Source: JBLZUR01 sp048565625
Lineage (GTDB): Bacteria > Pseudomonadota > Alphaproteobacteria > Sphingomonadales > Sphingomonadaceae
Length of the DNA: 64,000 bases
Reading direction: 5' to 3'
Assembly: GCF_048565625.1 (NCBI RefSeq)
Contig: NZ_JBLZUR010000002.1
Location: 930,001-994,000, forward strand
Position 1 is the first letter of the stretch, and each line of letters opens with the position of its first letter. Below are positions 52,028 to 61,123 of the stretch, piece by piece. The notes beneath the pieces are model-generated. The model saw nothing but the letters and a program-made list of their open reading frames with translations. It ran no database searches and was not told where the DNA came from. The position numbers and the translations under genes were made by a program.

Positions 52028-53230
52028 GTGACTGGACTGATTGGGTCGGTCGAAGCTTTCCGAAGGTTGCGCCAAGCGGCGGACGATCCCCTCAATTATG
52101 TGGGAAGATGGAAGGCGGAGCATAGGCAACCTGTCGTCGGCATCTTTCCGATGAACTTCCCGGTGGAAATCGTCCATGCTGCCGGCGCTTTACCCGTTAT
52201 CATCCAGGAAGATGCGGAGCCGATTACGGCGGGTAACAATCTGCTGTCAGAATTCAACTGCGGGTACACGCGCAATATCGCGGATCAGGCGGCCATGGCA
52301 AGGCTGGGCAGCTATGATGCCTTCGTTCTGGCGGATCATTGCATACAGATCTTTGGCGCCGCAGACGTCGTTCGCGAGTACTATCCTGATACGCCTCTGA
52401 TCTTCAGTCAACTGATCTCAGCTATGGGGGATCGTTGGACAACGGGCGAAGTCATGAAAAGCACTCGGTCGTTCGTTTCCGATCTCGAGGGCCTTTTCGG
52501 CAAATTCATAACAAGTAAAGATCTACAGCGCAGCATCGTGTTGTTCAACGAGAACAGGCGTTTGCAACGATGGCTGTTCGACGCACGCCGCGATGGGCGT
52601 CTGACAATCCCGGCGGCCGCTATGCAGGTGATAGTCAAATCCAGCATGGTCATGGATATCGAAGAGCACAGTGGATTGCTGAGAGAGATCAAGTCGGCAA
52701 GCGAACGCAACTCGGCAGATCCCGATCTCATCCGATTGCACCTGTCAGGGCACTTCTGCCATGCGCCCAAGCCGAACCTCCTCGACCTGATCGAAAGTGC
52801 GGGCGCGATTGTCGTAGACGACGACCTGTACCATGGTGCTCGCTATATATCGACCGATACGCCGGAGAATGTTCCTCCTCTTGAAGGCCTGGCAGCTTGG
52901 TATCTGAATCGAAACGTCGCCATCCCGTGTCCGACGCGCGTTCAGAACGACGTGGATTGGGATGCCTATCTTCTTCAGGCCATTGAGAAGAGTGGGGCCG
53001 AGGCAATCGTCGTGTTGATGGCGAAGTTCTGCGAGCCTCACATGCTCTATTATCCCGAGTTGAAGCGGGCTCTTGAGGAACGCGGTGTACCGCACGTCCT
53101 GATCGAGACGGAGCATGAAGGCTTGGCCGCAGAGACGGTGCGAACCCGGATCGAAGCCATGTTGGAGCGTATCCGCAGGGCGCGACGCGCTGCCGCGCCC
53201 CATGCGGCCGCGCTGTCGGCATGCTCTTAA
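52028..53230 (+). CDS. 2-hydroxyacyl-CoA dehydratase / benzoyl-CoA reductase family, HgdB/BcrC-like subunit
   Basis: Catalytic subunit of 400 residues in the radical iron-sulfur family that injects one electron into a CoA thioester. The GTG at 52028 is chosen because GAGG lies 6 bases upstream; a TTG at 51977 is weaker. Family motifs include VVGIFPMNFPVEIVHAAGALPV, ISAMGDRW, a GAIVVDDDLYHGARY strand and FCEPHMLYYPELKRALEERGVPHVLIETEHE. Candidate cluster cysteines are Cys78 (FNCGYTR), Cys105 (ADHCIQI), Cys244 (HFCHAP) and Cys335 (KFCEPH). It is the first of three tightly linked genes (26-base gaps) with the partner subunit and activase. Such enzymes are oxygen-sensitive and mostly known from anaerobes; substrate unknown. 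Confidence 0.9.
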   Translation: MTGLIGSVEAFRRLRQAADDPLNYVGRWKAEHRQPVVGIFPMNFPVEIVHAAGALPVIIQEDAEPITAGNNLLSEFNCGYTRNIADQAAMARLGSYDAFVLADHCIQIFGAADVVREYYPDTPLIFSQLISAMGDRWTTGEVMKSTRSFVSDLEGLFGKFITSKDLQRSIVLFNENRRLQRWLFDARRDGRLTIPAAAMQVIVKSSMVMDIEEHSGLLREIKSASERNSADPDLIRLHLSGHFCHAPKPNLLDLIESAGAIVVDDDLYHGARYISTDTPENVPPLEGLAAWYLNRNVAIPCPTRVQNDVDWDAYLLQAIEKSGAEAIVVLMAKFCEPHMLYYPELKRALEERGVPHVLIETEHEGLAAETVRTRIEAMLERIRRARRAAAPHAAALSACS

Positions 53231-53256
53231 CCAGCACTCCAGGTGGGAGAGATCCG

Positions 53257-54609
53257 GTGACACAGACCAGCACGGCAGTAGCCGGCAAGACGACCCGCCT
53301 GGCCGCGACCGCGGCCGGACGTCACATGGTGAGTGACTATTGGGAGAACATTTTCACCGCACGCGAGCGGGGAGCTCAGGTCGTCTGGTACAATGGCGAT
53401 GCGGTGAACCCCTTCTTTCAGGCGGCCGGGATCGAGTGGGTTCATGGCGAGGCCTTCTCCGCTCGCCTCGCGGCCCAGCGGCTGGAGAAGGCCGCTCAGC
53501 TCGCGGGCAAAGAGTACGGATATGTGGACGAGCTTTGCTCCTACGCGCGAACTCATCTCGGGTGCGCCGTGCTTGCGAAGAAAGGGGCTGAGGAGGCCAG
53601 GAATGGTGTCGTCAGCGAAGCCAATCGCGAACATCTCGCGAGCAGGTTGCCCGTCCCCAATTTCTTCGTGAATGCATATGCCGGCTGCAGCACGGGTCAG
53701 CAGTGGGATGAAATCACCTATCGTGTGTTCGGCAAGGATGTGCCGATATTCAACATCTCGATGCCATTCCTCTGGGGCGGAAGGCCGGACGCCATGTACA
53801 TGCAGGGGCGTGAGTGGGAAGAGGCCACGGCCTTTGTCTCGCGTCAGCTGTACGAACTGGTCGTCTTTCTGGAAAAGATGACCGGACGGCCTTTCGATTG
53901 GGATGCGCTGCGCCGGATCATGGGGCAGATCAAGGAAGCCGCGACCTTACGCCGTGAGGCGATGATGATGTGCAAGGGCGTAACGCCGACCCCTATGACG
54001 TTCTGGGATTGGATTGCCAGCGTGGCGCATATCAACTTTCTGCCGGCATCGGACGAACTGGTAGCCTACTTCCGTTCGATAAGGGATGAGGTGGCGATGC
54101 GCATCGAACTGGGTATTCCGGCCATCCAGAACGAGCGCTACCGCCTCTACTTTGACGGGATTATGAACTGGAACAAGCTTGGGGTTCTGGCTCGAACGTT
54201 CGCCGAACATGACGTCGCTGTGATCGCGGGTCGCTACACGCATAACGCGTTCTGGCAGGAGCCGGACCTCATCGATCCCGAAGATCCGATACGGGGCATG
54301 GCGCAACATTATCTGCTCTGTCCCATGAACCACGGCGTCGGAACTCTTAAGTACCTGACGAACCGGGATTGCGAGGACTATGGAATCGATGGCATCGTCT
54401 TCCATTCCACCCGAACATGCCGCGCATTCACGAACACGCAAGCGCTGCTCGCAAAGTCCGCGCAGGAGAAGCTCGGCCTGCCGTCCATGTTTTTCGAGGG
54501 TGATATAGCGGACGAGTCCTACTATAAGCCTGAGTTGCTGGAGGCCCGGTTAGAGGCGCTTCTCGAAACCATAGACGTGAAGCGCGCTAAGATGAGAAGT
54601 GCCGCCTGA
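53257..54609 (+). CDS. 2-hydroxyacyl-CoA dehydratase / benzoyl-CoA reductase family, HgdA/BcrB-like subunit
   Basis: Second catalytic subunit, 450 residues. The GTG at 53257 has GGAG 7 bases upstream and leaves 26 bases after the previous gene; an ATG at 53221 would overlap it. Residues 30-50 (MVSDYWENIFTARERGAQVVWYNG) begin the first nucleotide-binding-like domain. Cluster-ligand candidates are Cys94 (DELCSYARTHLGC, with Cys103) and Cys144 (AYAGCSTGQQWDE). The C-terminal domain has GRYTHNAFWQEPDL and VFHSTRTCRAFTNTQALLA. It should form a heterodimer with the first subunit, holding one or two [4Fe-4S] clusters at the substrate site. The HgdA versus BcrB assignment is not separable by eye. Confidence 0.9.
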   Translation: MTQTSTAVAGKTTRLAATAAGRHMVSDYWENIFTARERGAQVVWYNGDAVNPFFQAAGIEWVHGEAFSARLAAQRLEKAAQLAGKEYGYVDELCSYARTHLGCAVLAKKGAEEARNGVVSEANREHLASRLPVPNFFVNAYAGCSTGQQWDEITYRVFGKDVPIFNISMPFLWGGRPDAMYMQGREWEEATAFVSRQLYELVVFLEKMTGRPFDWDALRRIMGQIKEAATLRREAMMMCKGVTPTPMTFWDWIASVAHINFLPASDELVAYFRSIRDEVAMRIELGIPAIQNERYRLYFDGIMNWNKLGVLARTFAEHDVAVIAGRYTHNAFWQEPDLIDPEDPIRGMAQHYLLCPMNHGVGTLKYLTNRDCEDYGIDGIVFHSTRTCRAFTNTQALLAKSAQEKLGLPSMFFEGDIADESYYKPELLEARLEALLETIDVKRAKMRSAA

Positions 54610-54635
54610 CATGCCTTGTGGGATCGGAGAATAGG

Positions 54636-55526
54636 GTGTCGTCGTACTTCATGGGTGTCGACCTCGGCTCGACGACTGCGAAGACCGTGATCCTTGATGA
54701 AGGCAGCAATGTCCTTGCTGCCACGGTCGTTCAGATGGGCGCTGTCAGTCGCGAGGGGATGCGCCGCTCGATCGATCAAGCTCTTCAGGCCGCCGGCATC
54801 CACCAGTCACAAGTAACCTACTCAATCGGCACCGGTTACGGGCGAAGGCTTGTGCCTGAGATCGGCCGAACCTACACGGAAATAACCTGCCACGCTCGGG
54901 GTGCTGCGGTCGTCCTCCCTGGAGTCCGCCTGGTCGTCGATATAGGTGGCCAGGACAGCAAAGCCATCCTCGTCGACTCCACTGGACTGGTGGAGAACTT
55001 CGTCATGAACGATCGCTGCGCAAGTGGCACGGGCCGCTTTTTCGAAGTGCTGGCTCGTGCGCTGGAATGTGATGTGGGTATGGTCGGCGAACTCGCCCTG
55101 CAAGGATCTCGGAATCTTGAGGTCAGCAGCCTGTGCGCCACATTCGCAGAGACGGAGATCATCGCTCTACTCGCCGGGGGTGCAGATCGGCGCGACGTGG
55201 CACTTTCCGTTCATCGTGCGATCACGCATCGGCTGCTCGGCCTCATCGCCGGGGTGGGCAAACACACGCCGGTTTTGATGACCGGCGGAGTGGCGCGAAA
55301 CAGGGCGGCGGTTCATCTACTCGCACAGGCGCTGGAAGCAGATGTCAGCGTGCCGTCAGATCCGCAGATCATCGGAGCCTATGGCGCGGCACTCCTTGCG
55401 CTCGAAGCCGCGGGGATCGTGGCGTGCAAGGGGGACCTGTCACGGCTGGAACCGATCGAGCGAGAGGTGGAAGCGCTTCTCGTGCCCGCCAACCGCCCTA
55501 TGCCGAACTGTCTGACCTGCGGCTAA
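54636..55526 (+). CDS. BadF/BadG/HgdC-type ATP-dependent activase
   Basis: ASKHA-fold ATPase of 296 residues that hydrolyses ATP to push an electron from its [4Fe-4S] cluster into the catalytic subunits. The GTG at 54636 follows GGAG by 6 bases. Phosphate motifs are MGVDLGSTTAKTVILDE (residues 6-22) and VVDIGGQDSKAI, and the adenosine motif is MTGGVARN. The bridging-cluster cysteines are Cys128 (NDRCASGTG) and Cys167 (SSLCATFAETE), almost the same numbers as in the HgdC activator. A short C-terminal tail ends in CLTCG. One activase gene implies a homodimer, as in 2-hydroxyacyl-CoA dehydratases; class I benzoyl-CoA reductases have two different ATPase subunits. Confidence 0.93.
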   Translation: MSSYFMGVDLGSTTAKTVILDEGSNVLAATVVQMGAVSREGMRRSIDQALQAAGIHQSQVTYSIGTGYGRRLVPEIGRTYTEITCHARGAAVVLPGVRLVVDIGGQDSKAILVDSTGLVENFVMNDRCASGTGRFFEVLARALECDVGMVGELALQGSRNLEVSSLCATFAETEIIALLAGGADRRDVALSVHRAITHRLLGLIAGVGKHTPVLMTGGVARNRAAVHLLAQALEADVSVPSDPQIIGAYGAALLALEAAGIVACKGDLSRLEPIEREVEALLVPANRPMPNCLTCG

Positions 55527-55663
55527 CGCCTCGTCTGCAGTCGTCAACTCTGCCTTATGTCGAAGCCAGATCGGCAGGAAGACTTCTACGCTTATTCCGA
55601 ACCGTGCTTCGATGTCGCCAGCCGCGCAGGCTAGCGAACATGGCACGTCTGTCGGCTACGCGT

Positions 55664-56464
55664 TCATGCTGCCGAGATTCCTCCATTCATGCTGATCGCC
55701 TGACCGGTCAGCTTGGCCGCGCCGGGGCTCGCAAGATAGACGATGAGCCCGGCCAGGTCGTCGGGCTGAACGACGCCGAGCTCGGCCAGCTTCGCCGCAT
55801 TTCCAAACAACTTGGCGCTGAAGGGATCGTTCATGACGCGATCGAACACGTTGGTTCCGCCGATCAGCGACGGCGTCACGGCATTCGCGCGGATGCCGTC
55901 ACGCTTGCCTTCCATCGCCAGGGTTCGGGTGAAGGTCACGATCGCGGCCATCGCCGCTCCCAGCACGGTCTCTCCGGGAGTGGGAACCTTTGCGGCGTCA
56001 GAGGCGATGTTGATGATGACGCCTCTTTTCTGCTCACGCATGCCGCCCAAGACCGCGCTGCTAAGCAGCAGCGGAGCAAGGGCCTGCTGAACCAGGATCT
56101 CGGGTATCTCCTCGAGATCCATCCGGAAGAGGAGTTTCGGCACGTAGGACGCGGCTGTCGAATTGACCAGCACGTCGACTCGGCCAAATGCTTCCGTGGT
56201 GTCCTCCACCACCCGTCGTGCTTCCGACACGACATTCGCGTCGGCCAGGATCAAGCGAAAATCGACTTCCTCGTAGCTTGATTTCAGAGACCGCAGCGCC
56301 GCTTCGCCACGCTCTGGGTTGCGGCCGACGATCGCGATCTCGCGGCTTCCAGCCTTTGCGAACTCCCGCGCGCAAGCCAGTCCGACCCCGGATGTCCCAC
56401 CCGCAATCAGCACAGCACTCTGCGACAGCTGCAGCGGAGCAGCACCTTCATCTTCCAACATCAT
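55664..56464 (-). CDS. SDR-fold protein lacking the catalytic Tyr and Lys
   Basis: Rossmann-fold protein of 266 residues. Its cofactor motif is intact (IAGGTSGVGLACA, about residues 20-32), as are the LVNSTAASY region after beta-4 and the NIASDAAKV strand. Where SDRs have YxxxK it reads GETVLGAAMAAIVTFTRTL, so Tyr is Leu and Lys is Met. The product is therefore either a non-redox member (hydratase-, isomerase- or binding-type) or inactive. Otherwise the fold is complete up to ISMNGGIS. It is transcribed toward the activase gene and divergent from the TonB receptor gene, in the middle of the CoA-thioester cluster. Confidence 0.82.
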   Translation of the reverse strand: MMLEDEGAAPLQLSQSAVLIAGGTSGVGLACAREFAKAGSREIAIVGRNPERGEAALRSLKSSYEEVDFRLILADANVVSEARRVVEDTTEAFGRVDVLVNSTAASYVPKLLFRMDLEEIPEILVQQALAPLLLSSAVLGGMREQKRGVIINIASDAAKVPTPGETVLGAAMAAIVTFTRTLAMEGKRDGIRANAVTPSLIGGTNVFDRVMNDPFSAKLFGNAAKLAELGVVQPDDLAGLIVYLASPGAAKLTGQAISMNGGISAA

Positions 56465-56960
56465 CCTCCCACCAACGTGTCTGAGCGTCCTGGTCTTGTC
56501 CCATCCAAGCGGGCCTGGCGCGCCTTACATCAGCAGATCCAAGCTCGTACTGAGCATTCCTCATCTCGTCAATCGCGCCGCCCACTGCTCTTGTTTATCG
56601 CACAAAATCGCGAAAATTGCTTTGTAAGTAAACGGAGATCCGACATCGTGATGTGGTTGCACCTGAGTTCTAGGGTTCGGTTACCTAAATCCACAGACTG
56701 GCCTGCAGCACCTGAAATGATAAATCAGTTGACAGATGTTCGCTCGGATCAGCATTCTACTGAGGCTGACTCAGCGGGAAGCCTGTGGGCCTTACGGTGG
56801 AGCAGCACTGCGGTGCGGTGGAAAGTGAAGGCGGGTAGGGCGGGGGCATTTCCGCAATCGCCGTCACGATCTTCCAGGGCAGTCGAGAACACAGCCGGGT
56901 GAACGGCGGCTACCGTACAATAAAACGATGACTTGGATCAAAGTCGGGGAGGACTGATTG
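56465..56960. other. divergent promoter region between the SDR-like gene and the TonB receptor
   Basis: About 500 bases without a gene. The region 56590-56740 is AT-richer than its surroundings and includes a GTAAGT half-site (56624-56629), like that before the dehydratase operon, and a 12-base inverted repeat ACATC-GT-GATGT near 56643. Either could bind the TetR regulator encoded at 62396. Open frames across it look non-coding. Confidence 0.4.
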
Positions 56961-59291
56961 ATGAAGGCACATAAGGTATTGTATCTGTGTGGCGCGTCTG
57001 CGTCGCTTGCTATCTGTGGAGCTGCGTACGCTCAGACCGCGGGTCCTTCGGCCGATGCCGGCACTCAGCAAGGATCCGATATCGGCGAAATCGTGGTGAC
57101 CGCGCAAAAGCGAACCCAGAACATCAATGAGGTGGGTCTCGCAATCACGGCTATTTCTGGCGAACAGCTGAAGTCCAGGCAGATATCCTCCCTCTTGGAT
57201 ATCGCCAATAGCGTCCCCGGTCTGACCTTCGCGAACAGCGCCACCAATACCCCGATCTACACGCTTCGGGGCGTTGGCTTCAGCGAATCCTCGTTGGCGG
57301 CCTATCCGGACGTGGCGGTCTATATCGATGAGCAGCCGCTTCCACTGCCTGTTCAGACAACGCTGGGAGCATTCGATCTCGAGCGCATCGAAGTCCTGAA
57401 AGGGCCGCAGGGTACGCTCTTCGGCAACAATGCAACGGGTGGTGCGATTAACTATGTCGCGGCCAAGCCGACCGAAGATCTGAAGGCTGGTGCCGACTTC
57501 AGCTTCGGGCGATTCAACACCGCAACAGCCGAAGCGTTCGTGAGTGGCCCTCTGTCGGAGACCCTAAAGGCTCGACTATCGGGTCGCCTCACCCGTGGAG
57601 ATGATTGGCAGCACGGCTATACGACCAACAGCGAAACGGGCAAGCAGCGCCAATATGCGGGTCGACTGCTCCTCGACTGGCAGGCGAGTTCCAGGCTCAA
57701 ATTCGCACTCAATCTCAACGCGTGGCAGGATCGCAGTGATCCTGTGGCCTTGCAGTTCCAGCACTATAGATCGAACGTGGCTGGGGTAGATGCTGATCCC
57801 GAAATTGTGAGTTATCCGAAAGCGCCTGACAGCCCGCGGGCTGCGGATGCCTCGCCAGGTTCGTTCGGCAACAGCCGGCAATTCCAGGCGGCCCTCCGAT
57901 CAAGCTACGAGCTGACTGACGACATCACGCTCACGGCCCTGACCAACTATATCGATTTCAAGCGCCATCTCGCATTCGATCAGGACGGCGTCGCCGCACA
58001 GGATTTCGACGTCTTCAATCAATCAGGACGCATAAAGACCTTCTCGCAAGAGGTCCGCTTGGACAATGGCGCCCGCGAGCGTCTTCGCTGGATCGTGGGT
58101 GGTAACTACGAGCATGATCGCGTCTTTGACCGTCAACTCCTGCGTTATGCGAATTCCTCTGCCGCCAACGCGCTGGGCGTGACCGCCGGCGGTGCCAAGA
58201 GCCTGCAGATCATGAAGAACTACGCCGGGTTCGCCAACGCCGAGTTCGACGTCACTTCCAAGGTCACTCTGAAGGCAGGGGCCCGCTATACCCAGGCTGA
58301 CCGCTTCTACGACGGGTGTACGGTTGACGTCGACGGCGGCAACAACCGGCATGTGTTTCAGGCGATCGCGAGCCAGGTGAGTGGAACGGCCGTCGCACCT
58401 GTCGGCCCAAATGAATGTACCACCATCCGGGCCGACTTCCGTTCGCTGGGCAACTTCGTAGACCGGCTCAACGAGAACAACGTTTCGTACCGCGTCGGCA
58501 TCGATTTCAAGCCTGATAGCGGGTCCCTGCTGTTCCTGAACGTCGCCAAGGGCTACAAGGCGGGCAGTTATCCAACGGCAGCCGCATCGACGACGGCACA
58601 GTTCCTTCCCGTCAAACAGGAGTCCGTGCTTGACTTCGAGGGTGGCTTCAAGCTGACGCTCGCCGACCGCCGTATCCAGTTCAACGGCACCGGCTTTTAC
58701 TACGACTACCGCAATAAGCAGCTTCGGTCGAAGCTGATCGACCCGGTGTTTGGTCTGCTCGACAATCTCCAGAACGTTCCGAAATCCTCGGTGAAGGGCG
58801 GGGAGATCGAGCTGAGCGTGAGGCCGGTCACCGGCGCTGCGATAAGCTTTGCTGGAACCTATCTTGATGCGACGATCAAGCGGTTCTCCGGCTTCAATGC
58901 CGGTGGCGTGTTCTCCGATTTCGCCGGCTCCCGCGTTCCGTTCACGCCCAAATGGCAGCTCTCGATCAATCCCTCTTATGAGACTGCTGTCTCAGAAACG
59001 CTGCAGGCCTTCATCGGCGTCAACGTGAATTATCGCAGCAAGACCAATGCAATCGTGGGCGGCAGCCCGATCCTCGTCAACGGTAAGGATGTCTATGCCA
59101 TCGATGCGTACACGCTCGTCGACGGGCAGCTGGGTATTCGGACCGGGGACGGCCGATGGGAAGGTCAGGTCTGGGGTAAGAACATCTTCAACAAGTATTA
59201 CTGGACCAACGTTCTGGCGGCGTACGATACGATTAGTCGCTATCCCGGAACGCCCGCGACCTACGGCGTATCTCTGAAGATGAGGTATTAG
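56961..59291 (+). CDS. TonB-dependent outer-membrane receptor
   Basis: Receptor of 776 residues. The ATG at 56961 is preceded by GGAGG 8 bases upstream. A signal peptide ends at AAYAQ (about residue 24), then the plug: GEIVVTAQKRTQNINEVGLAITAISGEQL, SVPGLTFANSATNTPIYTLRGVGFSESSL, and LKGPQGTLFGNNATGGAINYVAAKP. The C-terminal barrel ends in the expected aromatic residue (GVSLKMRY). It belongs to the large sphingomonad receptor group tied to plant or aromatic compounds and is probably the entry step for the substrate of the CoA-thioester genes that flank it. It is followed after 119 bases by the acyl-CoA ligase. Confidence 0.92.
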   Translation: MKAHKVLYLCGASASLAICGAAYAQTAGPSADAGTQQGSDIGEIVVTAQKRTQNINEVGLAITAISGEQLKSRQISSLLDIANSVPGLTFANSATNTPIYTLRGVGFSESSLAAYPDVAVYIDEQPLPLPVQTTLGAFDLERIEVLKGPQGTLFGNNATGGAINYVAAKPTEDLKAGADFSFGRFNTATAEAFVSGPLSETLKARLSGRLTRGDDWQHGYTTNSETGKQRQYAGRLLLDWQASSRLKFALNLNAWQDRSDPVALQFQHYRSNVAGVDADPEIVSYPKAPDSPRAADASPGSFGNSRQFQAALRSSYELTDDITLTALTNYIDFKRHLAFDQDGVAAQDFDVFNQSGRIKTFSQEVRLDNGARERLRWIVGGNYEHDRVFDRQLLRYANSSAANALGVTAGGAKSLQIMKNYAGFANAEFDVTSKVTLKAGARYTQADRFYDGCTVDVDGGNNRHVFQAIASQVSGTAVAPVGPNECTTIRADFRSLGNFVDRLNENNVSYRVGIDFKPDSGSLLFLNVAKGYKAGSYPTAAASTTAQFLPVKQESVLDFEGGFKLTLADRRIQFNGTGFYYDYRNKQLRSKLIDPVFGLLDNLQNVPKSSVKGGEIELSVRPVTGAAISFAGTYLDATIKRFSGFNAGGVFSDFAGSRVPFTPKWQLSINPSYETAVSETLQAFIGVNVNYRSKTNAIVGGSPILVNGKDVYAIDAYTLVDGQLGIRTGDGRWEGQVWGKNIFNKYYWTNVLAAYDTISRYPGTPATYGVSLKMRY

Positions 59292-59410
59292 CGAGGTTTG
59301 GAGATCGGGCGCAAGGTAGCGGGTGTGGCAGCTCTTAGTCACTCGGTCGCAGAGCACCCGATCGTCGCAACTCCAGAGCCGGATGGTGTCGAAGAGGGTC
59401 GGAAATCGGT

Positions 59411-61090
59411 ATGGCAAGTGCTGCTGTAGCTTCACCTGAGCCACAGATGAGGCCGCCACTCACCGAGTCTTACTGGCCGGCGGATCTATCTCGGCCTCTC
59501 ATCTCGCAATCCGTGGGGGACGCTCTTAGGGAAGCGGTCCGTCTCGTGCCGGATCGGGTCGCCCTGGTGGAGGGCGTTCCGGAGCACTCCGCCCGTAGAC
59601 GATGGTCGTACCGGCAATTGCTGGAGGACGCGGAGCGAGTGGCTGGAGCGCTACTCACGCGCTTCGCCCCGGGTGATCGCATCGCGATCTTCGCCGGAAA
59701 CTGTCCGGAATGGATCTTGGTCGAGTATGGCGCGGCGCTTGCCGGCATGATTCTTGTTCCAATCAATCCTGCCTATGAGGTTCAGGAACTGGCAACCATA
59801 TTGCAGGGTGCCGAAGTAGCTTGCCTCTTCTACGCCGATACGTATCGGAACCGGCCTCTCCTGCCGGTGATCGAAGCGGCGCGGGTGATCGTCACGGAGC
59901 CGCCTGAGATCATCTCCTTTGATAGCTGGTCGAGCTTCATCGCCAACGAACCTGGGGCCGTTCCTCTTCCAGATGTCGGCGCCGATCAGACGGTGCTGAT
60001 ACAGTTCACTTCGGGGACCACGGGGAAGCCCAAGGGTGCGCTGCTTCATCATCTAGGCATCATGAACAGTGCCCGCTTCGTTGCGGAGCGTGCGGAGTTT
60101 CCGAGCGGCGGCGTATGGATCAATGCGATGCCTCTATTCCACATCGCGGGCTCGGTGGTGACACTACTCGGCACGTTGAGTGCGCACGGCACATATGTCC
60201 TCGCACCGGCCTTCGAAGCCGGACTCATGCTAGAGCTGTTTGAGTCCGAGCGGGGAAATGCCAGCCTGATCGTTCCCACGATGATCATCGCGATGCTGGA
60301 GCATAAGGATCTCCATCAGCGGGACCTTTCATGCGTCACGACGATCCTGACCGGTGCCGCGCCCGTGCCAGCGGCCCTCGTAACGAGAACAAAGGCGGCA
60401 TTTGGATGTGGACTCACCATTCTTTTCGGGCAGACCGAAATCAACGGCGTGGCCTGTCAGACCCGGCTAACCGACGCGACCGCCGATCAGGCCGAGACGC
60501 TTGGGCAACCGCTTCCGCAAACCGAGCTTTGTATCGCGGATCCCCAGACGGGAGAAATCGTCCCCATCGGACATTCGGGTGAGATCTGCATTCGCGGCTA
60601 TCAGACGATGCGCGGGTATTACGGCCTTGAGGAGGCCACGCGCGATACCATCCGGCCGGATGGTTGGCTGCGCACAGGTGATCTGGCCGCGATGGACGAA
60701 AGGGGGTATTTGAGGATCACCGGCAGGCTGAAAGACCTGATCATACGCGGCGGTATGAACATCTATCCTCGCGAGATCGAAGAAACCCTGTTTGATCATC
60801 CAGGTGTAACGCAGGTCAGTGTTGTCGGGATCGAGGACGAGCGCTGGGGTGAAATCATCGCTGCCGTCATATTGCCTTCGTGCGTTCCCCCGCCACATCC
60901 CAACGAGCTCTTCGAACATTGCAGAAATCGTCTCGCCTCTAACAAGGCACCAACCGCATGGTTCTTCGTAGGAAGCTTTCCGCTTACTCCGTCTGGAAAG
61001 ATCCAGAAGTTCGCCTTGATCGAAGAGATCAAGGCCGGCCGCCTCACGCCTGTACCGTGGGAGAAGAAGTCATCAAGAGTCACTTCGTGA
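59411..61090 (+). CDS. AMP-dependent acyl-CoA synthetase
   Basis: Adenylate-forming ligase of 559 residues that activates a carboxylic acid to its CoA thioester. The P-loop is IQFTSGTTGKPKGALL, the adenine motif ILFGQTEINGVACQTR, and the hinge region GWLRTGDLAAMDERGYLRITGRLKDLIIRGG, followed by MNIYPREIEE and the catalytic Lys in TPSGKIQKF. Size and motifs fit medium-chain, aromatic or steroid acid ligases; acyl specificity cannot be read here. It supplies the thioester that the dehydratase-type enzyme would need and lies between the receptor and the Zn-dehydrogenase gene, 33 bases upstream of the latter. Confidence 0.9.
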   Translation: MASAAVASPEPQMRPPLTESYWPADLSRPLISQSVGDALREAVRLVPDRVALVEGVPEHSARRRWSYRQLLEDAERVAGALLTRFAPGDRIAIFAGNCPEWILVEYGAALAGMILVPINPAYEVQELATILQGAEVACLFYADTYRNRPLLPVIEAARVIVTEPPEIISFDSWSSFIANEPGAVPLPDVGADQTVLIQFTSGTTGKPKGALLHHLGIMNSARFVAERAEFPSGGVWINAMPLFHIAGSVVTLLGTLSAHGTYVLAPAFEAGLMLELFESERGNASLIVPTMIIAMLEHKDLHQRDLSCVTTILTGAAPVPAALVTRTKAAFGCGLTILFGQTEINGVACQTRLTDATADQAETLGQPLPQTELCIADPQTGEIVPIGHSGEICIRGYQTMRGYYGLEEATRDTIRPDGWLRTGDLAAMDERGYLRITGRLKDLIIRGGMNIYPREIEETLFDHPGVTQVSVVGIEDERWGEIIAAVILPSCVPPPHPNELFEHCRNRLASNKAPTAWFFVGSFPLTPSGKIQKFALIEEIKAGRLTPVPWEKKSSRVTS

Positions 61091-61123
61091 ACAAAGGGCT
61101 GAAATCAAACAGGAGAGTTGCAC

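Noticed and set aside
55558..55635. 25-codon plus-strand frame after the activase
   Set aside because: Peptide-like composition but no ribosome site, no homologue recalled and very short.
56477..56902. 141-codon plus-strand frame in the receptor promoter region
   Set aside because: Starts inside the SDR-like gene promoter area, basic and Ser/Arg-rich, no ribosome site or domain.
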